DNA of 64,000 bases from Seminavis robusta (GCA_903772945.1 CAICTM010000324.1:1-64000); one strand, 5' to 3'; positions 12,328 to 23,521 are shown, counted from the stretch's first letter. The notes: a model not told the origin generated them from the letters alone. Translations and numbers: made by a program.

Positions 12328-13057
12328 GGTTGATTTCTGTTTTGATTTTTTAGTTGCTGAGTTGTTTGCTGAGTTGCCTGCTGAGCTCTTTCTTTTGGGG
12401 GTATTGCTTTTTGCCTTGGTGGATTGTGATACATGTAACCCATCAGAGGAGGCGAGGATCTGGTTTCACGGAAGCTTGGGAGATGTTCCGGATGCCCATC
12501 CTGACACCATCAGGAACCTTCGAGCCGAAGCTTGGGAAGTGTGGAACTGAACTGGCTGACGCAGCTCGTCAGAAAGTGTGACCTCACAGCCAGTGCTTGC
12601 TAGCTAGAGCTAGTAGCTAGCTAGCTAGTATGCATTGCATTGCTCCCTTCCGCGAAACAAAGAGATGCCAGCCCTTGCTACCGTACTAGCTAATAGTACT
12701 GTAGCCGCTTACCAGCCAGCAAAAAGCTTGCAAGTGGCGAGGTCTCTGTGGTGGGACTGAGAGCCACGGTACGGTACTACTAGCTAGTAGTACGGTACCG
12801 GAAGCCACTTCGCGAAGGAATGGTCGCAGGAAGCGTTCGATCGTTCTCCTTCTTTGATTTGTTTCGCATGACTGAAATTTGAGAATTATCCCCAGTCCTA
12901 AACAGGGGTTGTCATTTTTTCGTGCCGGTACAGTATGATTGAGCCTGCTCCTTGGATTTCTTCGCCAGATGCCTGCAAGTTGGCATGGAGGAAAAGGACA
13001 TGGCAAGGTTTGGAATAGAGTCGTAATACTAAATGCACATTCTGAACTATCACGACA
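12328..13057. promoter_or_regulatory. Divergent intergenic region with GTAC/CTAG palindromes
   Basis: This 730-bp gap lies between two divergently transcribed genes (BAR-like on -, exostosin-like on +), so it should hold both promoters. It contains CTAGCTAG arrays (12601-12630) and a perfect 20-bp palindrome at 12774-12793 flanked by GGTACGG and GTACCGG words. No TATA box stands out. Open frames in it have no known motif. Confidence 0.4.
12774..12793. repeat. 20-bp perfect palindrome
   Basis: GTACTACTAGCTAGTAGTAC is its own reverse complement. It lies midway in a divergent intergenic region and is surrounded by further GGTAC words. It could be a dimeric factor binding site or simply a product of local word composition. 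Confidence 0.6.
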
Positions 13058-14653
13058 ATGACAAGTTTCTGGCAATCTCTAAAGACGTTCATTCGAGTTC
13101 TGAGCTACATTGTGCTTCTTGTTCCTGGGCTTACGTTGCTGAGGTTGGTCCAGGACGGTAGTCTGCGGAATCCAGTCGAGGCCGGATGTACCGTCGAGGC
13201 CAAAGAGCTGCAGAACGCTCACGGATCGGAGACAATCAGTGCAAACCAAACGTTAAAGAACCTATCACACGTGCCAGTTCATCAGGAATTACCAATGCCT
13301 CCTCGCCTCCGATTCTTTGATTTGCAAGATGCAATCCTAAATCTTTCCCAACTACCCGACGAGCTGGATCCCAGAAAAGGACAAGGAAACCTCCACAATG
13401 CCTTTCAAAGAGCGACAGTGGTCAAGGAAGCTTCTTGGTTGCCCAAACGCCGCCTGTGTCGTGATTCTTGCTGCGTCGAGACTGTGGCGATATCCCTGGA
13501 ACAAGATGAACGACAATTCATGCATGACAAGGCGGGATTGGATTTGGCAGACCTCATGATGCCAGCTGCCAAACAACCACCCAACGAAGTCTTCGCCGTA
13601 CCTCTTCAAGAAGAAATGCTACCCTGTTTGGTTCCTGGAACCATCATAACAGTGGAAAATCACCGCTGGAATAATCGCCAATTCTGGCAACAGATTCGAC
13701 CTAACATTCACGTTCCTTACGTGCTCATGACGACAGGCTCAGACGACGACAGTCCCAGTAAGGCATCTCCCAGTGAATACATTACCGATCCCCTCATGAT
13801 CAAATGGTACGGTTCCAATCCATTGTATCATCAGAATCGAATCTTTCAGGACCATCTGCACAGCGACAACAACAAATTTCAAACCTTTAACTTGGGCCTC
13901 TCTCATCGGTTTGCTCAAGAAAAGTATCTGAGACCGTATCTGAAACTGACCAACTATACCAATCCCTTTTTGAACAAAGATCGATGGAATCTGACGAACT
14001 CTACGTTTGATTACGACAAGGATGTCTTTGTCCACTTTGGCTTGCGGAGGCAACATCGACAGGAACTGTGGCAGCGACTGTGCCCGAACACCACAGAGGG
14101 TGGTGGAAGGGCTTCATGTAACCAGGAAACCAACGGGCTCCCTACCCCTCAAATCTATGCTGACATGAGTCGATATCGCTTTGCTGTGAGCCCTACAGGA
14201 GCGGGCTATGACTGTTACCGGACTTACGAAACGCTTCTATTGGGTGTCATCCCCATTATTGAAGAGCGACCTGGTGCCAGCCAGGACCTCTTTGCGGGGT
14301 TGCCCGTCGTTCACATGCCAGATTTGAACCAAGCAACCAAAGACGATATTGCCGCTGCAATTCAAAACTACGTTGCCAGTGACGAGTTTCAGAAGGCTTC
14401 CTTCCAAGACGGATGGGCGCGTCTCTTTTTCAAAGAGAAACGACGCCAACTGTTGCGAGATACCGGCCGACAAAAGGACATTCTTCTGGATGACAAGGGT
14501 AAAGAGTATTATCAAGCCTACAAGTACACCGTGGTGGAGGATGACGAGATTGTGGATTGTTGGAGCAACAAAAATTGCGTGCTACACAAAAGAAAGGACG
14601 GTGCCAGCGACTTTGTCGACGTGATGGATTGGATCACAAAGTGGGGGAAATAG
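13058..14653 (+). CDS. Exostosin-family (GT47-like) glycosyltransferase, 531 aa
   Basis: A single-exon gene starting at ATG 13058. Residues about 8-30 (FIRVLSYIVLLVPGLTLLRL) form an N-terminal signal anchor, giving the type II topology usual for Golgi glycosyltransferases. The C-terminal half carries the exostosin-like core: YVLMTTGSDDDSP, KWYGSNP, FVHFGLRRQHR, and around residues 370-400 the pattern YRFAVSPTGAGYDCYRTYE followed by LLLGVIPIIEE, which matches the conserved nucleotide-sugar binding region (F-SP-G-D--R-WE---G-IP-I). Several N-x-S/T sites lie in the lumenal part. The acceptor and sugar cannot be told from sequence; a role in cell-wall or glycoprotein glycan synthesis is an inference. 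Codon use is even and there are no frameshifts. Confidence 0.8.
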   Translation: MTSFWQSLKTFIRVLSYIVLLVPGLTLLRLVQDGSLRNPVEAGCTVEAKELQNAHGSETISANQTLKNLSHVPVHQELPMPPRLRFFDLQDAILNLSQLPDELDPRKGQGNLHNAFQRATVVKEASWLPKRRLCRDSCCVETVAISLEQDERQFMHDKAGLDLADLMMPAAKQPPNEVFAVPLQEEMLPCLVPGTIITVENHRWNNRQFWQQIRPNIHVPYVLMTTGSDDDSPSKASPSEYITDPLMIKWYGSNPLYHQNRIFQDHLHSDNNKFQTFNLGLSHRFAQEKYLRPYLKLTNYTNPFLNKDRWNLTNSTFDYDKDVFVHFGLRRQHRQELWQRLCPNTTEGGGRASCNQETNGLPTPQIYADMSRYRFAVSPTGAGYDCYRTYETLLLGVIPIIEERPGASQDLFAGLPVVHMPDLNQATKDDIAAAIQNYVASDEFQKASFQDGWARLFFKEKRRQLLRDTGRQKDILLDDKGKEYYQAYKYTVVEDDEIVDCWSNKNCVLHKRKDGASDFVDVMDWITKWGK

Positions 14654-14847
14654 CAGGGAATGCTACTCGTTTGCGTCGCAGGTGGCTCTCTGAAACACGC
14701 GGGCTACTTATCCAATGGGTGACCTCGCTCTGCCATTCATCGAGTTTTGCCAAGATAACGGTGCAGTCATTCGCTGCTTCCAGAGACTCTGGGACGCCAC
14801 TAAAACTTGTCTTTGGTTTATGAAAGAGGGATTTTAAAATATGTTTT

Positions 14848-14853
14848 AATAAA
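14848..14853 (+). terminator. Polyadenylation signal AATAAA
   Basis: AATAAA lies 195 bp after the stop of the exostosin-like gene, in an A/T-rich stretch. It is the best candidate 3' end signal for that transcript. Confidence 0.5.
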
Positions 14854-15145
14854 AGGATTCATTCATTCGATTTGATGCTTGGGCCGGCGGGAATCGGAAC
14901 TGCGAATGCACAGAACGCTTCGACGTCGATGCTAACATATACATTATGCGGTAGTTACCCCGGCCGTACACGGTACTCTTGTTTCATACGGTATCAGCAT
15001 TGATCTTCGGTACGAACGTTTTTTGTTGGATAACAGCCAGATAGCGTCAATGGTGGCCCTTGTTTACGGAACAAAGCTATACAATTCACATATATGAGGA
15101 GCCATACATGTGCTTGGCTAATCCTCGTTTGTGTTTCGCCTCTTC

Positions 15146-15600
15146 TTAGTCTCGTTGTTTGTTTGCGGAAGCAGCAGTCCATCTTCGTGGTCCTCGTGGG
15201 CTCATGCCGGCATTCTATGTTCGGATTTTGGGGAACGTTCGTGCACGATCGAGAAGGCAACGGTGAGACCATGCAATGCAACGCAACGCAACACAACAAA
15301 ACTGCATTCTCTTTGTTCGTTCGTGCGTACCTCCCCAATGATATTATGATGATGTCCATGAGCCTTGTTGTAGATCCAAAATCGTGTTGGATGCGGCTCC
15401 ATGAAGGGCGGTGGAACTGTCGAATTCGCAGTATCGTCGCTTTCATCGACGACTTCCATGGGGATCCGTCGCACATGAATCATATCGACGCCATTATTTC
15501 GATCCAAACAAACCGTCTCTTCGTCATCATCGTGAGAATGTCGACCATGGATGATGCGATTCCAAAGCGAAAAGTGAAGACGACCGTTGGTAGATGGCAT
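15146..15600 (-). CDS. Small hypothetical protein, two exons, 112 aa
   Basis: Proposed exons 15600-15331 and 15214-15146, joined across a 116-bp intron that starts GTACGC and ends ACATAG; the join keeps phase 0 and ends at a TAA. The first exon encodes a polar protein rich in His and Asp (HGRHSHDDDEETVCLD, NKAHGHHHNII) with MPSTNGRLHF at its start. No family is recognised and no signal peptide is seen. The plus strand has a longer open frame over the same bases (15094-15717, 207 codons) starting with a hydrophobic stretch; that alternative cannot be excluded. The composition of the minus frame and the fitting intron favour the minus strand slightly. Confidence 0.4.
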
Positions 15601-16061
15601 TGTTGTTGCTTGTCGAATAGATTGATAGATAGATTCGTTTATGTATTCGTTGTCGAGAAAAGTGTGGATTGTGCTGGTTCACTTCGTAGATCTATCTTTC
15701 CGCTTTCGGAAGGTTGAAGCGTTCTATTTTATGAGCCAATTTTTCGCCAACAGTCGACTGTCTCTGCATTGGACTTCGATTTAGATCCATGGAACGTGAA
15801 AGTCCTTCTCTTTTTGGCATTCCCTATGGTTGGGTCCCGCAAGCTAGCAGATGCGGAAGGGTGTGGCGGGTGCGCGTTGGAATAGAATGGAAGCAGCCAA
15901 AAACTTGCTTCCGAGCTCTGGATCCTTCTTCGTCTCTGCTGCTGACCACGCAGCCATTCGATCTTTGATCCTTGGTGTTTTGGCGGATACCCTTGCTACC
16001 CTTCCCTCCACTTCCACACCTTCCATAGCTGGCTAGACAGATACCGTAATAGATCCCCACC

Positions 16062-18107
16062 ATGCCTCGCTCTTCCTCTCGTCGTCGCGGCAAACGCAGC
16101 AAGCGAGATGATGACGAAGATAACGAACAAGAAGAAGACAACGATAACAATGTTGCTGCCGAGGTCAATCCAGGTGGCAATCGTCAACTTCCCTCCGCTG
16201 TCCGAGCCCGCCAACGTGCCATTGCCGAGCGAGAAGCCGCTCGATTGGCCCGTCCCGAACGCCGTGCGACTTCGACGTTGGGACATGCCGATCGCAAGAA
16301 ATCCGCCGTGACATCGACACCCTTTGGAATTTTGGCCAGCTCCAATGCTTCGGCGGGAGCAGAAGAAGAGAGCACTGGTTGGTGTGGTCCCTTTACCGTG
16401 GCGCGTCAAATGATTGCGGCCCGCGAAGATATCAAGCGACAACGAGAGGCCGACATGGAAGATACGGCTGCTGCTGGTACCGATGAGAATCATCCGCTGG
16501 ATCAAGCCATGCAAGAATTAGAAGAAGAAAAACGAAAACGAGCTCATCCCTCTTTGCAATGGAAATCCCGTGTGGTCACTCCCGATGCTGCAGCAGCTAC
16601 TACCAATAAAAAGAAGAAACAACGCATTCAATTACCAACTCAAAGTCAAAACAAGAACAAAATTCCCTCACTCTACCAATTGTGTGTCGATTTTGTCGTG
16701 ACCAATTTTGATCACGTCGAAGCTTTGGGCAATGTGGGTCACGACATTCGCACGTCGATTGCCCATTCGTTGGCGTCGCAGAATCGACTCGATGCCACCG
16801 CCTTGGCGGCCCTCACCGAAGACCATTTGGAAGCATTGGAATTGGTCGATTGTGCCGATATTCCACAGGACGCTCTCGTCGACTGCATTCAAAACAAAGC
16901 GTCCCAGTCGCTCCGGTATTTGCAATTGGATCAAGCCGGACGCTGTTTTGGAAAACAGACGGTGGAGACCTTGATTGGCAACAAAAAGAAAGGCAGTGTC
17001 CCACTCTTTGCCCTCAGCATTGGAGGAGCCTACTTGTTGAAAGATGACGATGCGGCTCGACTCATTGCCGCCCTGTCCTCCACACTCCAATCCTTGGCAT
17101 GGAAGGCATGCCCCTTGTTGGGCATGGAATTTTGCAAAAGCATTCCCGCCAATTTTGGTGGTGCAACAACCCAACAAACGACATTGCTGGAATTCTCGCT
17201 GGAAGACATAACCTTGTCGCGAGAATCTTGGGAAGCACTGATTATTCAAAACGACAGTGATGGAACCGATGGCTACAAATGGCAACGCAATCTCAAGAGT
17301 CTGACACTCAAACGCGTCACCAATCTACAAGACGACCTCGTCGTCTCACTCCTCCAAGGAGCACCCAATCTGGAACATGTCGATTTGAGTGACAATTATG
17401 ATTTGACCGATGCCACCCTCGCGGCGTTGCGCCCTTCTTCCGGTTCTTGTTTGAGATCTCTTCACTTGTACCATCTCCGAAAACTCACATCCGTGGGATT
17501 GGAGACGCTCTTTACGCCGGGATTGGAGGGAATGGGGCCACCGCCACAGCTCAAAGTACTCAATCTAAGTCATGCCAGTGTCGATGCCGTCACGGATAAC
17601 GTCATGGAGTTGGTCTTGCAGAGTGCTTCCATGAAGACACACACGACAACAACAGCCGTGGATGCAGGCTTGTCGCTCCTCGGTGGAATGGTTCGTTTGG
17701 AATTGCAGGGGGCGGCCATTACCGACACGACGTTGGAACGGCTTGTGGCAACCAGCGCCAAGACGCTCGAGTATCTTCAGGTACGTTATGGCACGCAATT
17801 AATACGAAGCGAAAATGGATTGTTCGGGCCTTGACACATACTCACTTTCGTGGCGCATCAGGTTTCCTTTTGCCCTCACATTACCGATCAAGGGCTTGGG
17901 TATCTGGTGGATTCGCTCGGAAATCAGCTCGAAGAAGTGCAGATTTGGGGATGTGCTCAAATCACGGAAAAGTTTTGGAACGGCCATGCCCGGGCGGTGT
18001 TGGTGGAGGGTGACAAACCAGGCGGCACCAGTTTTGCAGCAGTAGTGCCGCTGCAAATCACGGGAGCATGGATGAAAAAGAGTGGTATTGCCTCGATTCG
18101 TTCCTGA
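16062..18107 (+). CDS. RAD7: Rad7-like leucine-rich repeat protein, 654 aa
   Basis: Exons 16062-17780 and 17862-18107, with an 81-bp intron (GTACGT...CATCAG) in phase 0. The start CACCATG is strong. The first 200 residues are basic and disordered (SSRRRGKRSKR, acidic run, KKKKQR), fitting a nuclear protein. From about residue 200 the pattern LYQLCVDFVVTNFDHVEALGN, then IAHSLASQNRLDATALAALT and LELVDCADIPQDALVDCI, resembles the start of yeast Rad7. Leucine-rich repeats of the AMN1/F-box type follow (NLEHVDLSDNYDLTDATL, SLHLYHLRKLTSVGLETL, LKVLNLSHASVDAVTD, LEEVQIWGCAQITEKFW). Rad7 acts in global genome nucleotide excision repair, with Rad16 and a cullin ligase in yeast. A different AMN1/FBXL-like LRR protein is the main alternative. 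Confidence 0.75.
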
Positions 18108-19272
18108 AGGAGGCATGGGACGGAAAATACATGACTTTGTAGCACCTTGCGTCGATGCAGGTGGTAGACGGGTAAGGAAAGAGTGGATCGTTGGTTGCTG
18201 CTCGCATTATACCGGTAGGGTAAACAGGCTGTTCTGCAAAGAGCTACGCCAGTACCGTACTACGTAAGGGGTAATCTTCATCTTGATGCATCGGAAAGCT
18301 CTGTCTTTCTTCGTCGTCTACCGAAGAAGAAAAGGAAAGTGATTGCATGAGCTGGAACTTCAGATTCGATGTGCAAATTCAAACTTACTTGCGAAACAAA
18401 CCAATACGAAGCCGGACCCTGAGGCCAAGCAGTTTCAGAACCAGTGGCTTTCCCATACTAAGAACACCGTGGCGCACTCAGGGTTCCATGCCCAATGTAT
18501 CTAGAGGTTAGAGCACGGTAGTTCCTAGTGATTCCACGCTTGTTCTTTCTGTACACTGAATACTCCAGGTAGTTGAAGATAACCACAGTATCCAGGTGTT
18601 TCTTTTGCTTGCAACTGCAAGACCAGCCATTTTCATGGGCAATATTGCACAATCTCCAAACAATGGCAATTTCCAGCAGCTGCTGCTTGTGTATGCTTTC
18701 CGTGGGCATACTTGCGGCAATCAAAATGAAACCCCCACCGCCCTTCGTTTTGTGCAAGCTTGTACCAGTCTCCTCTTTATTAGCGGTACCGGTAGCTGGC
18801 CTCCGGTGTAGTCTCCGGAGTGTCGATTTGGAAGCCGTCGAAGGTCGAACGACGTTCCCTCCCGTTCGCCATGGTGTTGATGTGGCTCTTTTGTTGTTGC
18901 GTGTCCATGTAGCTAAAAAGGCGAAAGTCATGACTTCGTCGCCTATTGACCCAATCCAATATGGGTTCAACAAAACATATACCATATTTAGAGTGCTACA
19001 TCAGGGTCAGCCTACCGGTGTCTTTCTTTTCCCGGTCAAGGCCAGCTAGCCAGGGTGCAATTCTCTCAACTGTGCATTTGATTGTGATGTTAGTTGAGAT
19101 TATAAACTAGTAAAAATGACGGCGCGTCCCTTCCTCCTTGTGTGCATACTGCTGGTCAGGCAAATCATAAACCAAACCAATCCAAGGAGCCCTACCCGTT
19201 TGCGGTATGAATCGAATCTCCTCTGGGAGCTCTCCTGACACTTGTGAATTGTCGTTCTTCTTCTTTGCAGAA
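18108..19272. other. Spacer without a supported gene
   Basis: Open frames of 158 codons (+, 18573-19049) and 175 codons (-, 18458-18985) overlap each other here. Neither has a known motif, and the two cannot both be coding. The stretch lies between the end of the Rad7-like gene and the end of the Cys-rich gene, so it may be two 3' regions plus unannotated sequence. Confidence 0.4.
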
Positions 19273-20072
19273 TTACTTGGTATCGCAACCACAGTGTTTC
19301 ATACAGCGCTCACGCGCAACAACACTGCAATCCACGCAGGTTATAAGCTTTTTGCAGGAGTGGTGGCCACAGAAACCGTCACCGCAAAGGTCACAGGAAG
19401 TGGATTGGTACACATCATTTGGTACACATTCTTTGCAAGTAAACTCATCGCAAGCGACCCTGCCGGAACAGCAATCTTCGCAATGAATTTTCTCGCATCG
19501 ATTGCACCAATACCCAAGGAGGTTTTCATCTACTGTACACAAGTCTCACATCCGATAAACTGACCGCAACCGGAGCAGTTGACAAGCTCTCTGCACGTGG
19601 CGCAGAAGCGGTCCTCACAATGGGGACAGGAAATGAGTGGTTCACAATACTTGCAAACGCACACAAAGCAGTCGTAATTCTTGCAACGTGCCATCACATC
19701 GCGATCCTTTTTGATGCAGTCGTGCCGCATCCATCCTTGTCGCATGAATACCGAGAGTCAGAGTCCCGGCCCACAGATTTGTCGCAAAAGTCGCAAAGAA
19801 AATCAGCATACTCAAGATGGACACACAATCCACACTCAATCTTTTTCTGCTTTTTCTTTGGTTCACTGCTGGCAGCCGTCGTCATTGCTGTCTTCTTTCT
19901 CACACCGGTAATCTTTTCGAAGCTCTTCTCGCTTCGCCTTTTGACTCCCCAGCTTGCTTCCATGCTCTTGGCAATAATAGTTTGTCAACTGAAAATGACT
20001 GGAGAGTTGAGGGATTTTCATGCAACTCAAAACAGAACGACGGTCCAAAAAACTGAATACTTCTTCAGCCAT
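19273..20072 (-). pseudogene. Cysteine-rich zinc-binding-type protein, frameshifted
   Basis: Minus-strand reading from ATG 20072 gives MAEEVFSFLDRRSVLSCMK, faintly F-box-like, then must change frame near 19930, again near 19735 and again near 19545 to follow a dense series of Cys/His pairs. These include CGLCVHLEYADFLCDFCDKS, CKNYDCFVCVCKYCEPLISC, PHCEDRFCATCRELVNCSGC, CNRCEKIHCEDCCSG and CDLCGDGFCGHHSCKKLITC. The spacing (C-x2-C, C-x2-H) looks like chained RING/B-box or MYND-type zinc knuckles, but no single family fits. The frames overlap at each switch, so single-base indels rather than introns are the simplest reading. It is either a recent pseudogene or a real gene with assembly errors. 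It stands head-to-head with the ketosamine kinase gene. Confidence 0.6.
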
Positions 20073-20405
20073 CAAGAATCGAATCGCTCCTCCAAAGTTA
20101 GTTGTGAAGAGAGGTGTTGACCGAAAAGCTGTCAACAAAATAAATGCGCGCCAAAAAATCACCGAGACCTGTTCAAATACATGCAATAATAATATGGTTA
20201 TTGTATAATGCTACGGTAAGCAAGCTAGTCTACATGTAATACTAGCAGCTAGTTTGCTTCAAAAATGAGCTGACGTCATTGCGAGCCGTGTCTTCGTCTC
20301 AAGATCTCGCACTCGAAAGAAAGATCTCGGAGGCCGTGATCAGACTAGGATACTGGTATACCCTCCCTCGCATTTTGTGGCCTTTTTGGTTTGGGAGGAA
20401 AGAGG
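20073..20405. promoter_or_regulatory. Divergent promoter region
   Basis: A 333-bp gap between the Cys-rich gene (-) and the ketosamine-3-kinase gene (+). It holds CTAG-rich words (CAAGCTAGTC, CAGCTAG) and one TGACGTCA-like element at 20271-20278, a CRE-type palindrome. No TATA box is obvious. Confidence 0.35.
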
Positions 20406-21764
20406 ATGGCTCCTTTTAGATCTTCGCTGCTCGCAATGCTCTTCTTGTTGGCAGCATTGGAGTCTTCCTTTTTTGTAAAATTGACGGCAGGTTTCTCCAC
20501 TCTGGCCTCCAGCAAAAGAAAGTTCTCTGCCAAAATGTCGTCCACCTGTCTCTCCTCCACTTCGGTATCATACATGGAAGCCCTCTCTTTGGCAGCCTCG
20601 GAAGGTTTGGGCCGGCCCGTTGTACTGGAAAGCACAGCCGGAGGAGGCTACAGTGGTGGGGGAGGTGCCAGCACCTCGGCGGTTCTGGATAAGGAGACGG
20701 GTGACAAGTACTTTGTCAAGGCCGCCTCGGGTGAATACGACATGCTCAAGGCAGAATACCTGGGAGTCAAAGCCATGGCCGAAACAAGTACCATTCAAGT
20801 GCCCACACCGATTGCCTTTGGACAGCATGAACGGCGTGCCTTTGTCATCTTTGAATATCTCAGCTTTTGTGGAGGCGGGTCCCAATTCGAACTCGGAGTC
20901 CAGCTGGCAAAGGTACGCGGTACCGAAATGAAAAGTGGTTTGCATGCATTTCCTGCCATGCTCATTTTCATCATCATTGCTTGTTGCCTTCCTTTCTTTT
21001 CTTGTAGATGCACCGGTCGACCAGCGACAAGAGATTTGGATTCGAAGTGGACAATACAATTGGCGCAACGCCACAACCCAATCTACCGTGGATGGATGAC
21101 TGGGCCGACTTTTGGGATACCCATCGATTGGGCCACATGCTCAAGTTGACTGGAAATGCCGGGCTCGGTGATGACAAAGTAAAAGAGTTGCGACACAAGA
21201 CCCGAGAACTACTCTCTCACAAACCGGCGCCAAGTTTGATTCATGGAGATCTGTGGGGTGGTACGTACTTACATGTAGCAGTATGTTCGTCCCATTTCTC
21301 TCTCGTTCTCCAAAACAACTACCCGCTCATTCCTTCGTTCGACCTTATCACTTGCGTTGCAATTATTTATGTTCTAGGCAACAAGGGTTTCTGCAAAAAG
21401 GAAGATGGCAAAGTGGTACCCGTTATTTTTGACCCGGCGACGTACTACGGAGATAGGGAAGCTGATGTGGCCATGACGGATCTATTTGGTGGCTTTGGTA
21501 AAGACTTCTATGACGGATACAACTCAGAGTGGCCCTTGCCAGAGGTGAATAGTTCATTTTTGCCTTGACCTGATTCTCATGACTCGACTCAGTCGGTGCT
21601 CACTAACCTGCTTTTCGCTTTTGGCATCTTTGGCTGGAATGAAGGGTCATGAGAAAAGGGTAGAAGTCTACAACCTTTATCACATTCTTAATCACGATGT
21701 GCTGTTCGGGGGAATGTATATCAACCAAGCCCGGGGTATGATTGACAGGATTCTACGACCATGA
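20406..21764 (+). CDS. FN3K: Fructosamine/ketosamine-3-kinase, four exons, 348 aa
   Basis: Exons 20406-20912, 21008-21260, 21378-21544 and 21645-21764; all introns are GT-AG, 95-117 bp, and the joins keep frame. The enzyme phosphorylates sugars linked to protein amines (ketosamines), leading to deglycation. Family signatures are clear: GGGYSGGGGASTSAVLDKETG with KYFVKA (ATP-binding lysine), LIHGDLWGGN (catalytic Asp), VIFDPATYYGDREADVAMTD and LFGGFGKDFYDGY, then HEKRVEVYNLYHILNH. Length matches the family plus about 60 residues. That N-terminal extension has a hydrophobic core (SSLLAMLFLLAALESSFF) followed by AGFSTLASSKRKFSAK, a Ser/basic stretch with Phe at the likely cleavage point, as in diatom plastid targeting signals. 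Plastid location is inferred; plant FN3K is also plastidial. Confidence 0.92.
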
Positions 21765-22002
21765 GCTCAGCGGGGGGTGTCGAAAACTCGTAGACAAAGC
21801 CAAGTGAATATTTATGTCTTGAATTCACCTCTATCTAGCCAGCTAATTGTTTACTGGACAAAACCAAAGTTTAGCACAAGGGAATAAACTAGAATGCATG
21901 CTTGTACCGTAGTGCTCGTAGCTGTTTCACAAGTTGTCAAATAAGTTGAGAGCGCGTGCGGGCTAGTCAATCCTTCGTCCTAAATTGATTGAGCATTGCA
22001 GG

Positions 22003-23446
22003 TTACAAGAGCATCTGAATGTCAACAAGTTTGGCAGAAGCTGCCATGCATGACACCGCTGGCAGGAACGCAGCTGATGTCCCTTCCAAGTTTTGCCGCA
22101 AGTTTGAAACTATCTTGATAGTCTGTTGTCCATCCACTGAGATGGATAAAGACCCATTGTCTGGATTGCCCTTGGATAAATCCAGAGACATGGTAACATG
22201 TGATCTGTCTCCAAATTTGGCCACGTCACCTAGCCGCACACCACCACCATCATCAGACCAATTACATCCCCAGAAGCCAAGAACACCCCAACAATCTCTC
22301 TGCTTTCCACAAAACTTACTCTGATGCAAATTGTGTGTAGATTTTGCAACGCCAAGCCAAACGCAAACACGAGGGTTGTTCGAGGTGGAATCTGTGTCAA
22401 CAGTCCATTGGTATTTTCCATCCAATCCAAAACCAGATCCCTCCAGTACATCACTAATCCAACGACCATGATTTTCAGAACTGAGTATTTTGGATTTGGA
22501 ATTCTTCCAATCCAGTGAGCAAAACTTAATGGAGGGTTTGTGAAAAGAGATGTTGTGCTCATGCTTGGCTCGCACTGCTTGCTTTTGGAAGGCATCAAAC
22601 AGTTGGTCGTTGGTCACCAAGCCTGAAGAGGCTACCAGTGTGGACAAATCATCAGGGTCCACGAATTCAAGTTCCACATAGTCTTGAACCAAGACCTTGG
22701 CAGTATTTTGGCGGTCTTCTTTGGTCTCGCCGGGATTTGATGGCTCACTCTTTGACCACAAGGAGAGTAAATTGAATGCAGTTGTTGCATCAAGCTTCAG
22801 GTCGTTGTCCACAAGTATTCTGATAGCAAAGCCGCATGTATCCCACCCAGAACGAGATGATTCCACGACCTTGTCCTGTTAACAACGCAAATATGCCAAG
22901 CTTCTTTCTTCAAATCCTCCGAAATCACGGGGCCCTCTTGTTTAAAGGCTGCCAGGATCGCAACAGAGAAAGATGGTTCAAGTTTCAAAAGGTTCCCAAG
23001 GCTTTGCTCTGCTTTGTGGCAAAGGCCGGGCAGCCCGACATACATTGCTGCCTCTGTCAACGAAACAAGTGTTGTGAATTCTTCTATGAGATCAGAAGAC
23101 ACTTCGGGACAATGTTTAGTATCCGCCGTCAAGTCATATTGGATCAAAGCATCGGCTGTGTCTGTATGGACATATTGCACAATTGCCTTCAAGACCTTGC
23201 CGGAAAATCCAATCGGGACCACACTGTTGCTGGCCTCCTGAAATCCACCCTTCTTGAACATTGTCTTGAAGTAGGCACTACGAACTGATAAAGCAGTGCG
23301 ATTTGCAGGAACAAGCACTCCGTCTGCGCCTTTGAGAAGTCACAAAACTCATCATCAGCCAACATGGCAAAGGCTTGTGATAGTGGGACCTCCATAATCT
23401 GTTCTGGAGTGCATGCAGTAGGTTCTGTGGTGGACATTGGCAACAT
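22003..23446 (-). pseudogene. BTB-domain protein with SPRY-like C-terminus, two frameshifts
   Basis: From ATG 23446 the frame runs MLPMSTTEPTACTPEQIMEV to DDEFCDF and then breaks near 23325. The next frame gives a clear BTB/POZ domain (VLVPANRTALSVRSAYFKTM, then FKKGGFQEA, IVQYVHTDTAD, YVGLPGLCHKAEQSL) and a BACK-like helix run, breaking again near 22880. The third frame (to stop 22003) starts VVESSRSGWDTCGFAIRIL and ends in a beta-rich region that resembles SPRY (YQWTVDTD, RVCVWLGVA, SLSISVDGQQTIKI, FLPAVSCMA). BTB proteins usually act as substrate adaptors of Cullin3 ligases. At both breaks the two frames abut within a few bases, with no usable intron, so one-base indels are likely. It is either a young pseudogene or carries assembly errors. 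Confidence 0.65.
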
Positions 23447-23521
23447 CTATGGTCCCTCCCACAAACAATGTCAATCTCGCATCGGTTATCGGTTTCCCAC
23501 TTCCCACCACGAACGCAATGG

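Noticed and set aside
16668-17285. 205-codon minus-strand frame
   Set aside because: Antisense to the Rad7-like gene.
18458-19049. Overlapping 175-codon (-) and 158-codon (+) frames
   Set aside because: No motif in either, and they overlap; no splice or start context favours one.
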